Shown in pieces: positions 46,452 to 57,644 of a stretch of 64,000 bases of DNA (position 1 is the first letter of the stretch; the number at the start of each line of letters is the position of its first letter). This DNA comes from Vesta saturnalis (taxonomy: Eukaryota; Arthropoda; Insecta; Coleoptera; Lampyridae). The stretch is from assembly GCA_036346205.1 (NCBI GenBank), contig JARFJB010000108.1, positions 33,501-97,500 on the forward strand, given 5' to 3'. The notes beneath the pieces were generated by a model. That model did no database searches, was not told where the DNA came from, and saw only the letters and a program-made list of their open reading frames with translations. The translations under genes were made by a program, and so were the position numbers.

Positions 46452-46738
46452 GTATATGTAGATAATTGATACTGCCCTAGAACAAAGTGAAATTGCTGTT
46501 AAACAAATTCTACAATCTCTGAAGTAGTTGACTAGTCATGTGGTGTTGTATTTATTGAATGCACTTTCTCGTGTAAGATATTAAATTGAAAGTATCGAAA
46601 TTTAAAACGAGATACTTTTGACAAATTTTACCGTTAGCGCTTACTGAAGTAATAACGCAACACCTTTTCATCTGAGCTAACTGACTTATTGCTGCTAATT
46701 GTGCGTATGGATCAAAATGATTATTTAGCCACCAAGAA

Positions 46739-46773
46739 TAATTATATTTACCTAAGATAGGTAAATATAATTA
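46739..46773. repeat. Perfect hairpin, 16-bp arms and 3-base loop
   Basis: TAATTATATTTACCTA, loop AGA, TAGGTAAATATAATTA. Arms are perfect. No gene nearby explains it as a terminator; it may be a recent templated palindrome. Confidence 0.9.
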
Positions 46774-47925
46774 AGCAAAGCAGTAGATATGTAATATAGT
46801 AAAATGTAATATTTTTATAGTAGATACTATGATAACTACAGTCAAATCCCTATTTGCATTTGTACAAATGTTTACGTAACACTGGTGCATAAAAATTACA
46901 TTTGAAATTGAATTTCTATTCATATATTACAAAAGTAATGCTAAATACACATGAAACCTAATGAAAGAACAATTCCATATTCGCTTATCAAGGTTGCTTT
47001 TGTGCATCTCCGGAAATACTCATGTGAAGCTTGGAAATGAAATAGAATCTGTACTAAACCAGTAACATAATAATCTCACCCTCTTTTATTAATGCGGGTT
47101 AATTAAAATATCAAGAGCTCACCTGGGAGATGAATCCACAATTTCAGTTTCCTCTTGATTATACTTTGTTTCTAATTCCAGGCATTTAATTTTTACCACT
47201 AATGAAGTAGTCGTAGAATATTATTATTTACACGCTCAGGTTCCGTTGAATTTCTAATTGGTAATTTTAAAGAAAAGAACGTTCATCATATTTATTTTAA
47301 GAAAATTAAGTTTATGAAGAGTAAAAATTCAACAATTTAATTTTTTATGAAATTAATTTATAGTTTAATAAAAAACAGAACCTTTTTTATAAAACAATAT
47401 TTTGACATCCTATGCTAAAGCGTCCTTTGTAAAAGCTTAAACTTTGTTTTGAACATTGAGTTAAAACTTTTCGGTAGAGAACTTTTTTGTTGTCCCCATC
47501 TGCACGTTGCAATTTCCATATGTAATTTTTTAGATTGACGTAATCTATGTTTTAATACATTTTCTTTAAATATTTGTGATTACTAATAATTTAGATCCGT
47601 TACAGTCTGTATTTCGCAAAAATGTAATTAATACCAGAAAAATGAGGATTTCACTAATCAGAGAAAAAAAATCACAAGTTAATGTCATTGTATCATTGAC
47701 TTTCGATAAATTAAGATACCTGGTGTGGAACAATACACGGCCTTCCAACCTACAAAGAGGCAATTGAAATAAATCAAATAATTTTTTAAGTTTTTTGCAA
47801 TCATTACTTTTAATACATAACGAGATAAGTGGTATATAACTAAATACATAAACTTTGTTGCTTATGTATTTAATTTGACATTTGTCAACAAATATTTAAA
47901 AATTTAATAAAATACTTATATTTTT
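46774..47925. other. AT-rich spacer, nothing recognised
   Basis: Only short open frames without resemblance to known families. Confidence 0.45.
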
Positions 47926-47959
47926 GGTGTTTTCAATGGTGTATTTTAAATTATACAAT

Positions 47960-47998
47960 CTAAACGTTTCGATAACACTTACAGTTATCTTCGTCAGT
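47960..47998 (-). ncRNA. Hammerhead ribozyme-like motif, Penelope copy 1
   Basis: Read on the minus strand: core CTGACGA, a 6-bp stem II (GATAAC paired with GTTATC, loop about 7 nt), then CGAAACG with the palindromic AAACGTTT that would form helix III by dimerisation. This layout matches the minimal type I hammerheads described in Penelope-like elements. Not computed; activity unknown. Confidence 0.6.
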
Positions 47999-48084
47999 AG
48001 TAATATCTGTTAAAATTGTTAAAGATGTTGTAAACAATCAATAGATAGTCTATTATTTTGTTGTTTGTATAATTTATTAAATTT

Positions 48085-48513
48085 TTATTTTTGACGTTGA
48101 CATGAGATGTCAAAATTTATTTTCATAGATTTAAACGTTATAGAATCAATTTTATCCCAATCTTCTTTATTCAATATAGATGAAATTTCTAAATGTAAAT
48201 ATAAAAGATTTCTATCGGTGTTATCCAATAACTTCCTAGTAATATGTATTTGATTACGCAGAAGAGCATTATCAGTTCTAAATACTATTAGCTTGTTTGT
48301 TAAAATTAAAATTTCTTTTAATATAGATAAACTTGTGAGTGACGATAATAATTGTGCTTTACGTTTCCTTAATTTTTGAAATTGTCTGATAGAACGATAA
48401 GTTTCCTCCCCATAATGGACTGAACTATGAAAATGTAAACTTTCACCAGTATCACACATAATAAAATACTTATCTTTTTTGTGATTTTTAATGGTGTATT
48501 TTAAATTATACAA
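48085..48513 (-). pseudogene. Penelope-like ORF N-terminal part
   Basis: An open frame of 142 codons starting within the second pseudo-LTR copy, including MCDTGESLHFHS, FQKLRKRKAQLLSSLTSL and NQIHITRKLLDNTDRNL. The related plus-strand copy at 49727 repeats the beginning (MCDNGESLYFH), which links this frame to the same element. It is basic and leucine-rich, consistent with the N-terminal region ahead of the Penelope reverse transcriptase, although I do not see RT motifs. Truncated after about 48085, where the next pseudo-LTR copy begins. Confidence 0.5.
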
Positions 48514-48514
48514 T

Positions 48515-48554
48515 CTAAACGTTTCGACAACACTTACAGTTATCTTTGTTAGTA
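48515..48554 (-). ncRNA. Degenerate hammerhead-like motif, Penelope copy 2
   Basis: Same fold as copies 1 and 3 but the core reads CTAACAA instead of CTGACGA and stem II has GTTGTC in place of GTTATC. Probably inactive. Confidence 0.5.
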
Positions 48555-48671
48555 CTAATATCTATTAAAATTGTTAAAGGTATTTTAACAATTTTGTCAA
48601 AGTTGAAAAATAAAACATAGACATCGGCCTGCTATTAATATTACAGTTTGAGAAACGTATAAAGCCAACTT

Positions 48672-49216
48672 TAGAATTCAATATTTAACAAAATCCTTAC
48701 AAGATAACGGATACTCGCTTACAGATATTAATAATGTTATTACACCTTCTAGACGTAACCTTAGAGAAAAACCAGTTCTTAATGTTGGTACTGCTTTTCT
48801 TCCTGTTATAGCTAATGTTACAGATAGTATTGAAAAAATCCTAATTGAATATGGTATTAGGACTCTTTTTAAACCTACAAGAAAAATTAATGAACGTTTA
48901 AGATCACCTAAAGATGTGTCAAACCCATTATCATCTTCCGGAGTGTATAAGTTATCTTGTTGATGTGAAAAAGTATACATTGGAACCACAAAACGTAGCT
49001 TTGAAACAAGACGTAAAGAACATATGAGATTTTGTAGAATAGGTCAACCAGAGAAGTCGACGGTGGCTTACCATGCCTTGAATAATCTAAATCATGACAT
49101 TCTATTTGACAATATGGAAATATTGTGAAAGACAAACGCATTATTATGTTCATTTAGAACGTGAAGCTATTAAGATATATAAACACCCGAATAATTTTAA
49201 TAGACAAGAAGAATAA
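48672..49216 (+). pseudogene. Penelope-like GIY-YIG endonuclease domain
   Basis: Plus-strand frame from about 48672 with a linker (LREKPVLNVGTAFLPVIANV, then IRTLFKPTRKINERLRSPKD) followed by the GIY-YIG nuclease: GVYKLSC at 48940 (GIY as GVY), a TGA at 48961-48963 between two Cys codons, then CEKVYIGTTKRSFETRRKEH, QPEKSTVAYHALN and, after a frameshift near 49120, EREAIKIYKHPNNFNRQEE ending in TAA at 49214-49216. The Cys-x-Cys and the KHPNNFNR.E end are typical of Penelope endonucleases, which nick the target for priming. The RT domain is missing. Confidence 0.82.
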
Positions 49217-49638
49217 AATCTCCGTTTAAATAGGTTTTGGCATCTTATAATTAAAAAAAGGTGATACGTCTTAATTTTGATTTTAATTTTGACTTTTGGT
49301 ATGTCCAGGTTTTTTACAATTATTGATAAAGATATCTATTTGTTAGATTTAACTGGATTATTTTGTTTCTCACAACTTTACACTGACATCATAACTTGAT
49401 TAAATTTTGTTAAATGTGTTTTTTTTGGCTGATATTTTTCATTGTCATCTTTAAGACAGTTAATATTTAAATATTTAAATTTTGATGACCTAGTTATTCT
49501 TTACTAAAAATTAATTCTATAGTTGGCTTTATACGTTTCTCAAACAGCAATATTAATAACAGGTTATGCGTATGTTTAATTTTTCAACTTTGACGAAATT
49601 GTTTACAACATCTTTAACAATTTTAAAAGATATTACTA

Positions 49639-49678
49639 CTGACGAAGATAACTACAAGTGTTATCGAAACGTTTAGAT
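49639..49678 (+). ncRNA. Hammerhead ribozyme-like motif, Penelope copy 3
   Basis: CTGACGA (49639), stem II GATAAC...GTTATC with loop TACAAGT, then CGAAACGTTTAG. Identical core to copy 1. Confidence 0.6.
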
Positions 49679-49780
49679 TGGATAACTTAAAATACACCAT
49701 TAAAAAACCCAAGAAAGGTAAGTATTTTATTATGTGTGATAATGGTGAAAGTTTATATTTTCATTGTTCAAAATTTAGTT

Positions 49781-50085
49781 TTTCTAATTTTATGTAAACT
49801 ATTACAAAAAATTTTGTTCGAAACACGTGCGCTGTAACTTCTTTGATAGTCGGCCTTATAACTTATCCCTCAGCTACGTCTCGGGTAAAAAAGAACGGCC
49901 TCGTACCAACAAATGTGTAAGCAGCGCACTAGTTGCACTACTACCTTAATACCTTCTTAACAAAGTAGGCAACAATGTAAAAACTAAAAGAATGTCCATG
50001 TCAGATGGACCTTCAAAATTTCATATTAGATAAAGGTTAATAGACCAACTTTGTAAAATTGTAAAGCCGCCCGCTTCATAAATGT
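49781..50085. other. Spacer, nothing recognised
   Basis: No feature assigned. Confidence 0.4.
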
Positions 50086-50142
50086 ACATATACATACGCA
50101 CACAAATGCGCGCGCACACACACCATCTATGCAGACCACACT

Positions 50143-50176
<34 letters not shown>

Positions 50177-50305
50177 AAACGCACACACACACACACATGT
50201 AGGCAAACATCCACTCACGCACCAACCCACGTACACACACGCACGCATACGCACACGCACACGTACACGTACACGTACACGCACACGCACACGCACACGC
50301 ACACG
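50086..50305. repeat. Short CA/CACACG array
   Basis: About 220 bp of CACACA, CACACG and CGTACA repeats, similar in composition to the large array at 24-29.9 kb. Its right edge coincides with the break in a LINE coding frame (HRRIVSCA then repeat). Confidence 0.9.
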
Positions 50306-51778
50306 AAACTATTCTTCTATGCTCAAGAGGCTGTAGGTCAGAAGTCAGAGACGGGTCACTTATAAGCCTTATAGCTCTTTTTTTGGATGCTGCTTACCAT
50401 AGCAAGGGCGTATTGGGAAGCACTGACCCAGAGGTGTATTCTAGATGATGTCGCATTTGAGCCTTATACAGTAAAAGGACTTGTTACGATGTGAAGTACT
50501 GTTTAGATCTGTATAGAAAACCCAGTTTACGGGCAGCTGTTTTGCTGGCTGACAAAATGTGGTCAACCCATGAAAGGTTCGATGATACGGACATCCCTGA
50601 CATAGAAATAGAGTTTGAAAACTTTAGTTCCAAGCCATTCATATTTACTGCTGGAAATGATCGGTCTTTCTTGGCGGACACAAGGCAACACTGCGTTTTG
50701 TCGTCGTTAAATGTGAGTAAATTCTTCCTTCCCCATTCAAGGACACGTTCTAAGTCACTGTTGATTGAGTCTGCTCTTTTCACCTTAACGTCCTGGCTAA
50801 ACTTACTGTTGTGGGAAAACTGAGAAGAACTACAATGTAGAGTACTGCTGTATGTAAAGCAGGACAGGGTTAGTTGTTGAAGAAATGAGGTGATTTATGT
50901 ATAGCAGGAAAAGTGTGGGAGCTATCACTGATCCTTGGGGTACTCCCGCGTTAATAGTGGTTTCTTTCGAAAAGAATCCATCGACGACAACGCGTATATA
51001 TCTTTTGTCGAGAAAGCTGGATATCCAATTGATGAGCGTATCGGATAAGCCGAACGAAGTAAGCTTGGCAAGTAGACACTTGTGCCAAACCTGGTCAAAA
51101 GCCTTTGAAATATCTAAAGCTACTACGACTGTTTCACCAGACCTCTCTAATGTGTTATTCCAAACTTGGGTGACATATGAAAGAAGATCACCCGTTTAAC
51201 GACTCTGTCTGAACCCATACTGGTGGTCGTTTAAGAATTTATTGGACTCGAGGAACGAAGGTAGTTGGTGGTCAATGTCGTCCTCCATGATTTTCGACAG
51301 AATAGAGGTGATAGCTATTAGTAGATAGTTTGAGAGATCGGTTTTGTCGCCCTTTTTAGGAATTGGTTGGACATTTGCCAACTTCCCCGATGAGGGAAAC
51401 TCTCCAGATGGCACGGAGATCAAGAAGGGTTTGAACAATACAGGTACTAGCTCGGGGTAGCATTTTTTAAGGACGATAGCTGGAATACGGTCAGGGCCAG
51501 TCGCCTTGTTTGAGTCAAGTTTATTGATAATTGATTCTAGGAGCTTGTAACGAAAGTGGATTGGTTTAATAGCATACGGGGTAGATTTTGGCGATGGGTA
51601 CAGTTTTACCAGAATCATTGAGGCATGAATTTGATGCACAGTAATCGACAAACAGGTTGGATTTTTCAGCAGGATCAGCTACTACAGCTCCGTCGCGAGG
51701 CGTCATGGGAGGAAAGAAAGACATACTAAAGTTTTTACTGATGGCTTTAGCTAATGACCGAAATTTACGACCACCCAA
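50306..51778 (-). pseudogene. LINE reverse transcriptase (jockey/CR1-like), both ends truncated
   Basis: Minus strand. The N-terminal part (51778-51566, GGRKFRSLAKAISKNF) leads to the RT: NKATGPDRIPAIVLKK (about 51510), IPKKGDKTDLSNYLLIAI, HQYGFRQSR (about 51215). A stop at 51197 is followed by motif A (VVVALDISKAFDQVWHK, about 51130) and GVPQGSVIAPTLFLLYI (about 50945). Where a FADDSTLH motif is expected the sequence reads YSSTLHC (about 50850), so the catalytic Asp pair is lost. The thumb runs through NSDLERVLEWGRKNLLTF (50760) and RLISDPSL, and stops at the CA array. A second family copy at the window's right end has the intact motif. Confidence 0.75.
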
Positions 51779-52284
51779 AGGACATGATAGTTGATAGTAA
51801 ATAGTTAATAGTTATAATATACAAGACCATGCAAAATATATCGTTGGAATAATTTGTCCCATAATATTATGATGCCACTGTATGTGAGATGTGAAATAAA
51901 TAGTGACAATAATAGAGTTTATTAAGGTGTAACCTGTCAAAAATTAACAGTAAACGGTAATAATACTTTCAATTTTTTCTACATAATAAAATGAATGAAT
52001 ACAAAAATTTAAACATAAAAGTTAAAAAAACCAAAATATCTAGTCCGATATTGTTACCAGTACTAATAAGTTTCTATTTCACGTTTGGTACGTTAAAAAG
52101 ATATAGCAAATGTTGACGCCTAATTCTAATAAAATGTACCACTTAAACAGATGTAAGGCATTAATTATATTGTTATGCGATACCAGAAGCAGTATTTCAA
52201 TTATTCAGCGATAATAATCTCTTCCAAAATTATGTAACCAAACCAATCAGTTTGGTAGTAATCAACACTTAAAATCCTATTATA
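51779..52284. other. AT-rich spacer, nothing recognised
   Basis: No feature assigned; ends at the TA target duplication of the next element. Confidence 0.45.
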
Positions 52285-52693
52285 CAGGGTCCGCCATCGC
52301 TCTGGCATTCCATTTTAGGATAGATAACTCGATTTTTTTAAATAGAAAGGTGTATATTTTTTTTAAATAGACAGATGCGGATTTTTTCTCTTTCGAATTT
52401 GTTGATACACATATGGTCTATCTTTAGCCGTTTTTATAGAATTGGCGATTTTCTATATTTTTTCTTCTTTTTTGCTATATCGCAGTAGCCATGTAATAGA
52501 AAAACAAGGAAAAGGGCGCAAAACAATAATTTATTTTAATTTTATGTTAATCATATTCCATTTATCAAACTAAAGCTATCATCAGGAAATAAAAATAAAC
52601 GATAACAAACATTTTAATTCAAGAGGTGCTCAAAATTCTGTCCGTTTAATTCTAAACACTTTTCAAGCCTTGTCTGCTGAGATTGTCGCACAT

Positions 52694-53630
52694 TTAATAG
52701 CATTTATGGAGCCTGCAGTTCTTATTCTGTTTTTCATTACTCCTTGTGTTGCAGGTTGCTTCTTTATATACGAAATTTTTGACAACCCGCCCACAAAAGT
52801 CCATCATGGTAAGGTCCACCGATTTTGCAGGCCATGACACGGCACTTCCTTGACCGATCCAGGAATATTTAAAAAATTCTGCACGTTCCTTGCATAGTGG
52901 CAAGGTGCACCATCATGCTGACACACATGATATGTGTTATGGTGTCAGGAACATTTTAGAGTAACTCAGGTAACACATTATTTAGAAATTCCAGATATCG
53001 GTTACCCTTCAAATGATGATCAAAGAAATAAGGACCTATCACAAAGTTGTTTACAATTCCTCCCAACAAATTTACCGTCCATCTGTGCTAATGATCCAAA
53101 TATCGCAGAATGTGTATTTATATTATCATAATAATGAAAATACCGACGGTTTACTCGGCCGTTCCTGTGGAAGGTACCTGCATCGGTAAATAAAATAAGG
53201 GATGTAAAACGCAGGTCCTCCTTTAACTTATTTAACATCCATTGACAAAAAGGTATTCTTGCATTAAAATCACCCACAGTTAATTTTTGGTGTAATTCTA
53301 CATGGTATGGATGATGTTTATTATGTTTTAGTACCCGTCTTACCGACTAATAGTACCAATGGCATTAGATATGTGGCTTGTGCTGACGTTTGGATTTTCG
53401 ACAACGCTCTGCATTATCATAAATTCAGTCTCTTCTGTTCTAACTGTTCTTCTTTGGAAATTTGCTTTGTAGTGTAAGCTTCCCGTTTGTTCAACTCGAG
53501 CCAATAATTTTTGTAACGCACGGGTATTTGGAGGACGTCGATCAGGATATCTTTGTTTATACACACGAACAGCCAAAAGATAATTCCTATGACACTCGCC
53601 CAAAACAAACACATTAAGAGCTAATAGCAA
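52694..53630 (-). pseudogene. Mariner-like (DUF4817-type) transposase, broken
   Basis: From 53630: an HTH domain with GECHRNYLLAVRVYKQRYPD, RRPPNTRALQKLLARVEQTG and VRTEETEFMIMQSVVENPNV. The catalytic part in 53277-53020 has PFCQWMLNKLKEDLRFTSLI and ILFTDAGTFHRNGRVNRRYF; the first Asp (TD) is kept but the usual Glu next to it is Ala. QHDGAPCHYARNVQNFL (about 52895, another frame) holds the second Asp. The final block WIGQGSAVSWPAKSVDLTMM ends with MDF, the third acidic position. At least two frameshifts occur. The domain order matches mariner-like transposases common in insects; inactive. Confidence 0.75.
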
Positions 53631-54132
53631 CTAATAAGTCAGTTTCTGCCATTTCTTGTGCTTTTGTTTTTGTACTTCATGTAAATCTAGAAAAGCCTAC
53701 TTGAATAAAAAAAGTGTACTCGTAAATATCATCCATACCATGATGAATATTGGTAATTTGTTGTCTAGTATCACGCAAGAAACAATAAAAAATAAAATAA
53801 AAATCGCATTTTCCAATGTAACACAAAGATGTCTAGACTTTAAAATAAAATGGACGACATTTTGAGAAACTTATTGAATTAAAATACTTTTAATTGCTTT
53901 CTTTTGATTTTTTTTCATTTAGCAAAAGTAGTTAAATGGAATATGATTAATATAGAATTAAAATAAATTACTATTTTCCGTCCGTTTCCTTGTTTTCCTG
54001 TTACTGGCTAATACGATGTAACAAAAAAGAAAATAAGAAATAGAAAATCGCCAATTCTGTAAAAACGGCTAATGATATACCCATATGTGTATTAACAAAA
54101 TCGAAAGAGGAAAAAATCCGGGTCTGTTATGT

Positions 54133-54136
<4 letters not shown>

Positions 54137-54214
<78 letters not shown>
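54137..54214. repeat. (TA)n microsatellite inside a mariner TIR
   Basis: About 78 bp of perfect TA repeat lying within the right inverted repeat of the mariner element; the left TIR has no equivalent expansion. Confidence 0.95.
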
Positions 54215-54217
<3 letters not shown>

Positions 54218-55309
54218 TTCCATTTAAAAAATCAAGTTATCCATGATTCAATTTTTCGAAAATCAAAAATTTACCCGCAAAAAATCTGTTTCTCAAACAT
54301 TATTCTTTTCATAAGTTTTTATTGACTTTTTCATGCTCTATCGAATGATGGAAACCGCATGTCCCTACCAATTGTACTTTGCCAGATATTAGTCATCTTT
54401 GAGTACGCCGCAAACGCTTTTTTTTAAAAAAAGATGACATATGTCCATTTAAAATAAAAGGGTAGAGTGCTGTGCAGCAAAAGTGGAACACCCTGTATAC
54501 ATGAAAATTTTTTTAGGTTATAGAGCTTGAAAAATAGGGTAAAGTTCGCTTTTACACTTTTTCTTTACAACAAATAGTAAAGATGCTAAAAAGGAATTCC
54601 AGAGCGATGGCGGACCCGGTATAGTATGGAATCATGGAGAGGCACGTTGTTGGTCCCGTTTTTTCGATGGAAACATTTATCTCGTTCTTTTTTAATAATT
54701 GTGGTTGTGAAGACGCTAAGTTTATCCTAACGTGTTATAGCTAAAACACTCAGGTATACCTAGGAGGATGCAACCTTCATTTGTAGTATAGATTTAACCC
54801 AAATCAGCTAGATAAAATGTCTCCTGTCTGAGTTACAGGGTGTTTTATATAAAAATTTAAAAAATATTTGTGCCCAGTACTTTAAAACTATTTGACGTTT
54901 TATTGTCATACTTGGCGGAAAGTACTATACACCTTACTAAATTATGTTAAATTAACGTTTCTGGCTACTACCAGAGGCGTACGATAGTGGCTACTTGATC
55001 CGTTCCAAATTCTACGCCACTGGCGGAATTGCAATTTTAGCAAAATTTTTCGATTTTCCAATACTGTCTACGTAAATATCATACTCTTTCTTGATAACGA
55101 TAAAGTCATTATTTTTCGAGATATTTTAAGTTAAACGTGAAACTGCACAACTATTTTGATTTTAATGTGTATGAATTATGAAACGAATAGATGCATTAAA
55201 CAATAAAAAACAAATTGTGGTTCTGAAAATGTTATAATCTAAGTATAAAAACAATTTTAATAACAAGAAAATATCAAAAAGCACACGTACAAAACTTAAG
55301 AACCTGTTA

Positions 55310-56010
55310 TAACAAATGTTCTATGTGACCCCCGTTTACCTCAATAAGTTTATCCATTCTTCTAACTTTAAAAAATATGTTTGGCTGATTGGCAATAAAC
55401 TTAAGAGAATTTATAATTTGCTGCCATAGCTCCTGACGAGTATTTATTGCTTGGAATTAAAGGATAATGAGGTGGTGCTCCATTATGCATGAACCACGTG
55501 TCTCTTCTTCGATTAAGTGGAAATTCCTCCAGTTAATCGAAAAGTGTAGTTAGTAAAATTGTAAATACGAGTTACCATTAAAATTTGCCGGTAAATCATA
55601 AGGACCCAACAAACTATCTCCAAATATACCGCACTACACAATCCTAAATTCGTGTTGAAAATGTGGTTTTTGAAATAGAAGGGGATTGTCAATATCCCAA
55701 TTGTAACTATTTCTCCAGTTGAAAACTCCTCTAAGTGTAAATGTGGCCTCGTCAGTAAAAAGAATTTTTTCAATAAAATTACGATTTTCGTTTTTTTTTA
55801 TTTAGCATCCACTGAGCAAAATTCATTCGTGAAGGATAATCTCTAGGCAATAAATTCTGTACCGGTAAGATCTGGAACTATGTTTGGATACATTTCTTGA
55901 TATCTTCTAGCATCAGCAAGACAGGAATAATTTTCATTTACATAACAGAGCATATCTCGCGTTTCAAGATTAGTGAAATTGTTGTGCCGCGGAATTTTTA
56001 CTTAATCGAC
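55310..56010 (-). pseudogene. Mariner-like transposase fragment
   Basis: Minus strand. HTH remnant (LETRDMLCYVNENYSCLADA and RRYQEMYPN, about 55960-55880), then LPRDYPSRMNFAQWMLNK (about 55850), the first catalytic block EKILFTDEATFTLRGVFNWR (about 55775-55710) with intact Asp, and DSLLGPYDLPANFNGNSYL. WFMHNGAPPHYPL near 55490 has Asn where the second catalytic Asp is expected. The C-terminus ends near 55310. Several stops and shifts. A short diverged copy of this C-terminus in the opposite orientation lies at about 56300-56390. Confidence 0.7.
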
Positions 56011-56568
56011 TTTTTTAATTTTACAACAATCACAATCTTAAGTGACAGTAACAACAACTAACAGCAATGACAGCATCCCACTAGAATGAAACCAGTAAGT
56101 CAGATCAGAGACAACTACACAGAACCTAAGCTTATTTTCAATATGTCGTACGCACTTGAATACCATGAAAGCATTTATCTAAATGATATGGATTCATATC
56201 GCATATATTTATGATATTGTACATACATTTAGAGATTATGTTGTTTATTTTAAAGTGTTTCTTAGTTATTTTAATATTACTTTTGAGTTATAATATCGTT
56301 TAGCGAAAGAATGGATAAACTTATTGAGGTAATAAGGGGTCACATTGAACATTAGTTGTAATAGGTTTTTAAATTCATGTGCTTTTTGATTATTAATAGT
56401 TATTTGTTATACAAGACGATAAAATAAAATTTTATCAATGAGTGAAAAATGTTAATTCATGAGCGACGAAGGAGCGAATGAATTAATTTTCACGAGTCTT
56501 TGTTTATCAGAATTTGTGGTTTATTCTATGTGCTTTTGCATTCTTTTCTGAATACAGTGCAAGTAAAA

Positions 56569-57644
56569 ATGAGTGAAAATAATTGGGAAACCGATTTCGA
56601 ACAAGAAACACTTTCCTCAGATGTGGAAGAACACGTGATGGACGCAGTGGGTAAATTATTGCCCAAAAAATCGAGGTTGATGTACCAAAAAGAATATACG
56701 TGCTTTCAAATGTGATAAAACGTAAATAATATAAATCATGTGAGTGAAAAGGTACTTATGGCATACTTTTCGGAAATGTCAAAGAAAGTGAAACCATCAA
56801 CATTGTGGTCGTATTACTCGTTGATAAAGTCTACGGTGCTAGTGAATGAAAATTGACATTTCAAAGTAAATAATATGTCAAGAGTATGTGCCCTGTCAAC
56901 TAATTTACACATATTGTTTTCAGATACAGCAAACTGATTGGATTGCTGAAGAAGCTGAGTGATGGTTATAAGTCTAAAAAGTCCAAAGTCTTTGAATCGG
57001 ATGACGTTAGAAGATTTTTAAAAAAAGCTTCAGATGACGGCTTCTTGAATTTTAAATTACAGGTTGTTGCGGTACTGGGTTTTTATAGAGCGTGTCGGTC
57101 CAATGAATTGTACAAGCTAGAAAGTTCTAATGTTGATGATCGAAAATCTGTCATAATCGTCTCAGTTATTGACACAAAAACTAAGCAAGATCGCTCATTG
57201 TGCATCACTGATAAGGAATGTGGTGTAACTGTTTTGAATATTATGAGAAAATACGTTGCTTTACGTTCTAAAAATGTGCCTCACCAAATGTTCTTCATCA
57301 ACTATCGATAAAGAAAGTATACAGTTCAACCTGTAGGGATGAATACCTTGTATAATATTCTTAATAAAATTTCCGATATTTTGAAATTCCCGTATTCAGA
57401 AGTGTATACTGGCCATTGTTTTTGCCGCTCTGTAGCCACAATGCTGGCAAATTCTGGTGCTGGCCTGATGGGAGTAAAGCGTATAGGGGGATGGAAGTCA
57501 TCTTCCGTCGCCGAAACTTATATAGAAGACTCAGTAGCGAAAAAAAATGTTGTATCAAATAAAACACTCTGTGGAATAGAAAATTCATGTAACTCTACGT
57601 CGTCCATACGTTTTTCATATGAAACAGGTTCTATTCTTACTTGA
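56569..57644 (+). pseudogene. Crypton-like tyrosine recombinase, HxxR mutated
   Basis: Starts at ATG 56569 (MSENNWETDFEQETLSSD). After a degraded stretch with stops near 56713 it reads EKVLMAYFSEMSKKVKPSTL and WSYYSLIKSTV, the N-terminal SAM-like core-binding domain. A 58-bp GT-AG intron (56866-56923) follows; the second exon gives KYSKLIGLLKK. The catalytic domain has the box I Arg (GFYRACRSNEL, about 57090), a stop at 57309-57311, then box II TGHCFCRSVATMLA, where family members have HxxR; here the Arg is Cys with an adjacent Arg. GGW and the nucleophile in AETYIEDS (about 57520) are present. It resembles insect Crypton-type recombinases. Confidence 0.78.

Larger units (their letters stand above)
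47926..49780. mobile_element. Penelope-like element cluster, inverted and truncated copies
   Basis: Three copies of a pseudo-LTR-like sequence: two on the minus strand (about 47935-48060 and 48490-48670) and one on the plus strand (about 49500-49760). The second minus copy and the plus copy form an inverted pair around a plus-strand GIY-YIG fragment. Each copy carries a CTGACGA-type hammerhead-like core and is followed by the start of the ORF (MCD.GESL.FH). Penelope-like elements often leave tandem or inverted truncated copies, which this matches. Confidence 0.75.
52285..54619 (-). mobile_element. Mariner-like element with long TIRs
   Basis: A 2335-bp element flanked by TA (52283-52284 and 54620-54621). 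The ends begin CAGGGTCCGCCATCGCTCTG and, in complement, CCGGGTCCGCCATCGCTCTG. Inverted similarity resumes further in (52395-52565 against 53935-54110, for example GCCGTTTTTATAGAATTGGC), so the original TIRs were at least 280 bp. The right arm is lengthened by a TA microsatellite and about 375 bp of extra sequence. The transposase is on the minus strand. Confidence 0.85.
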
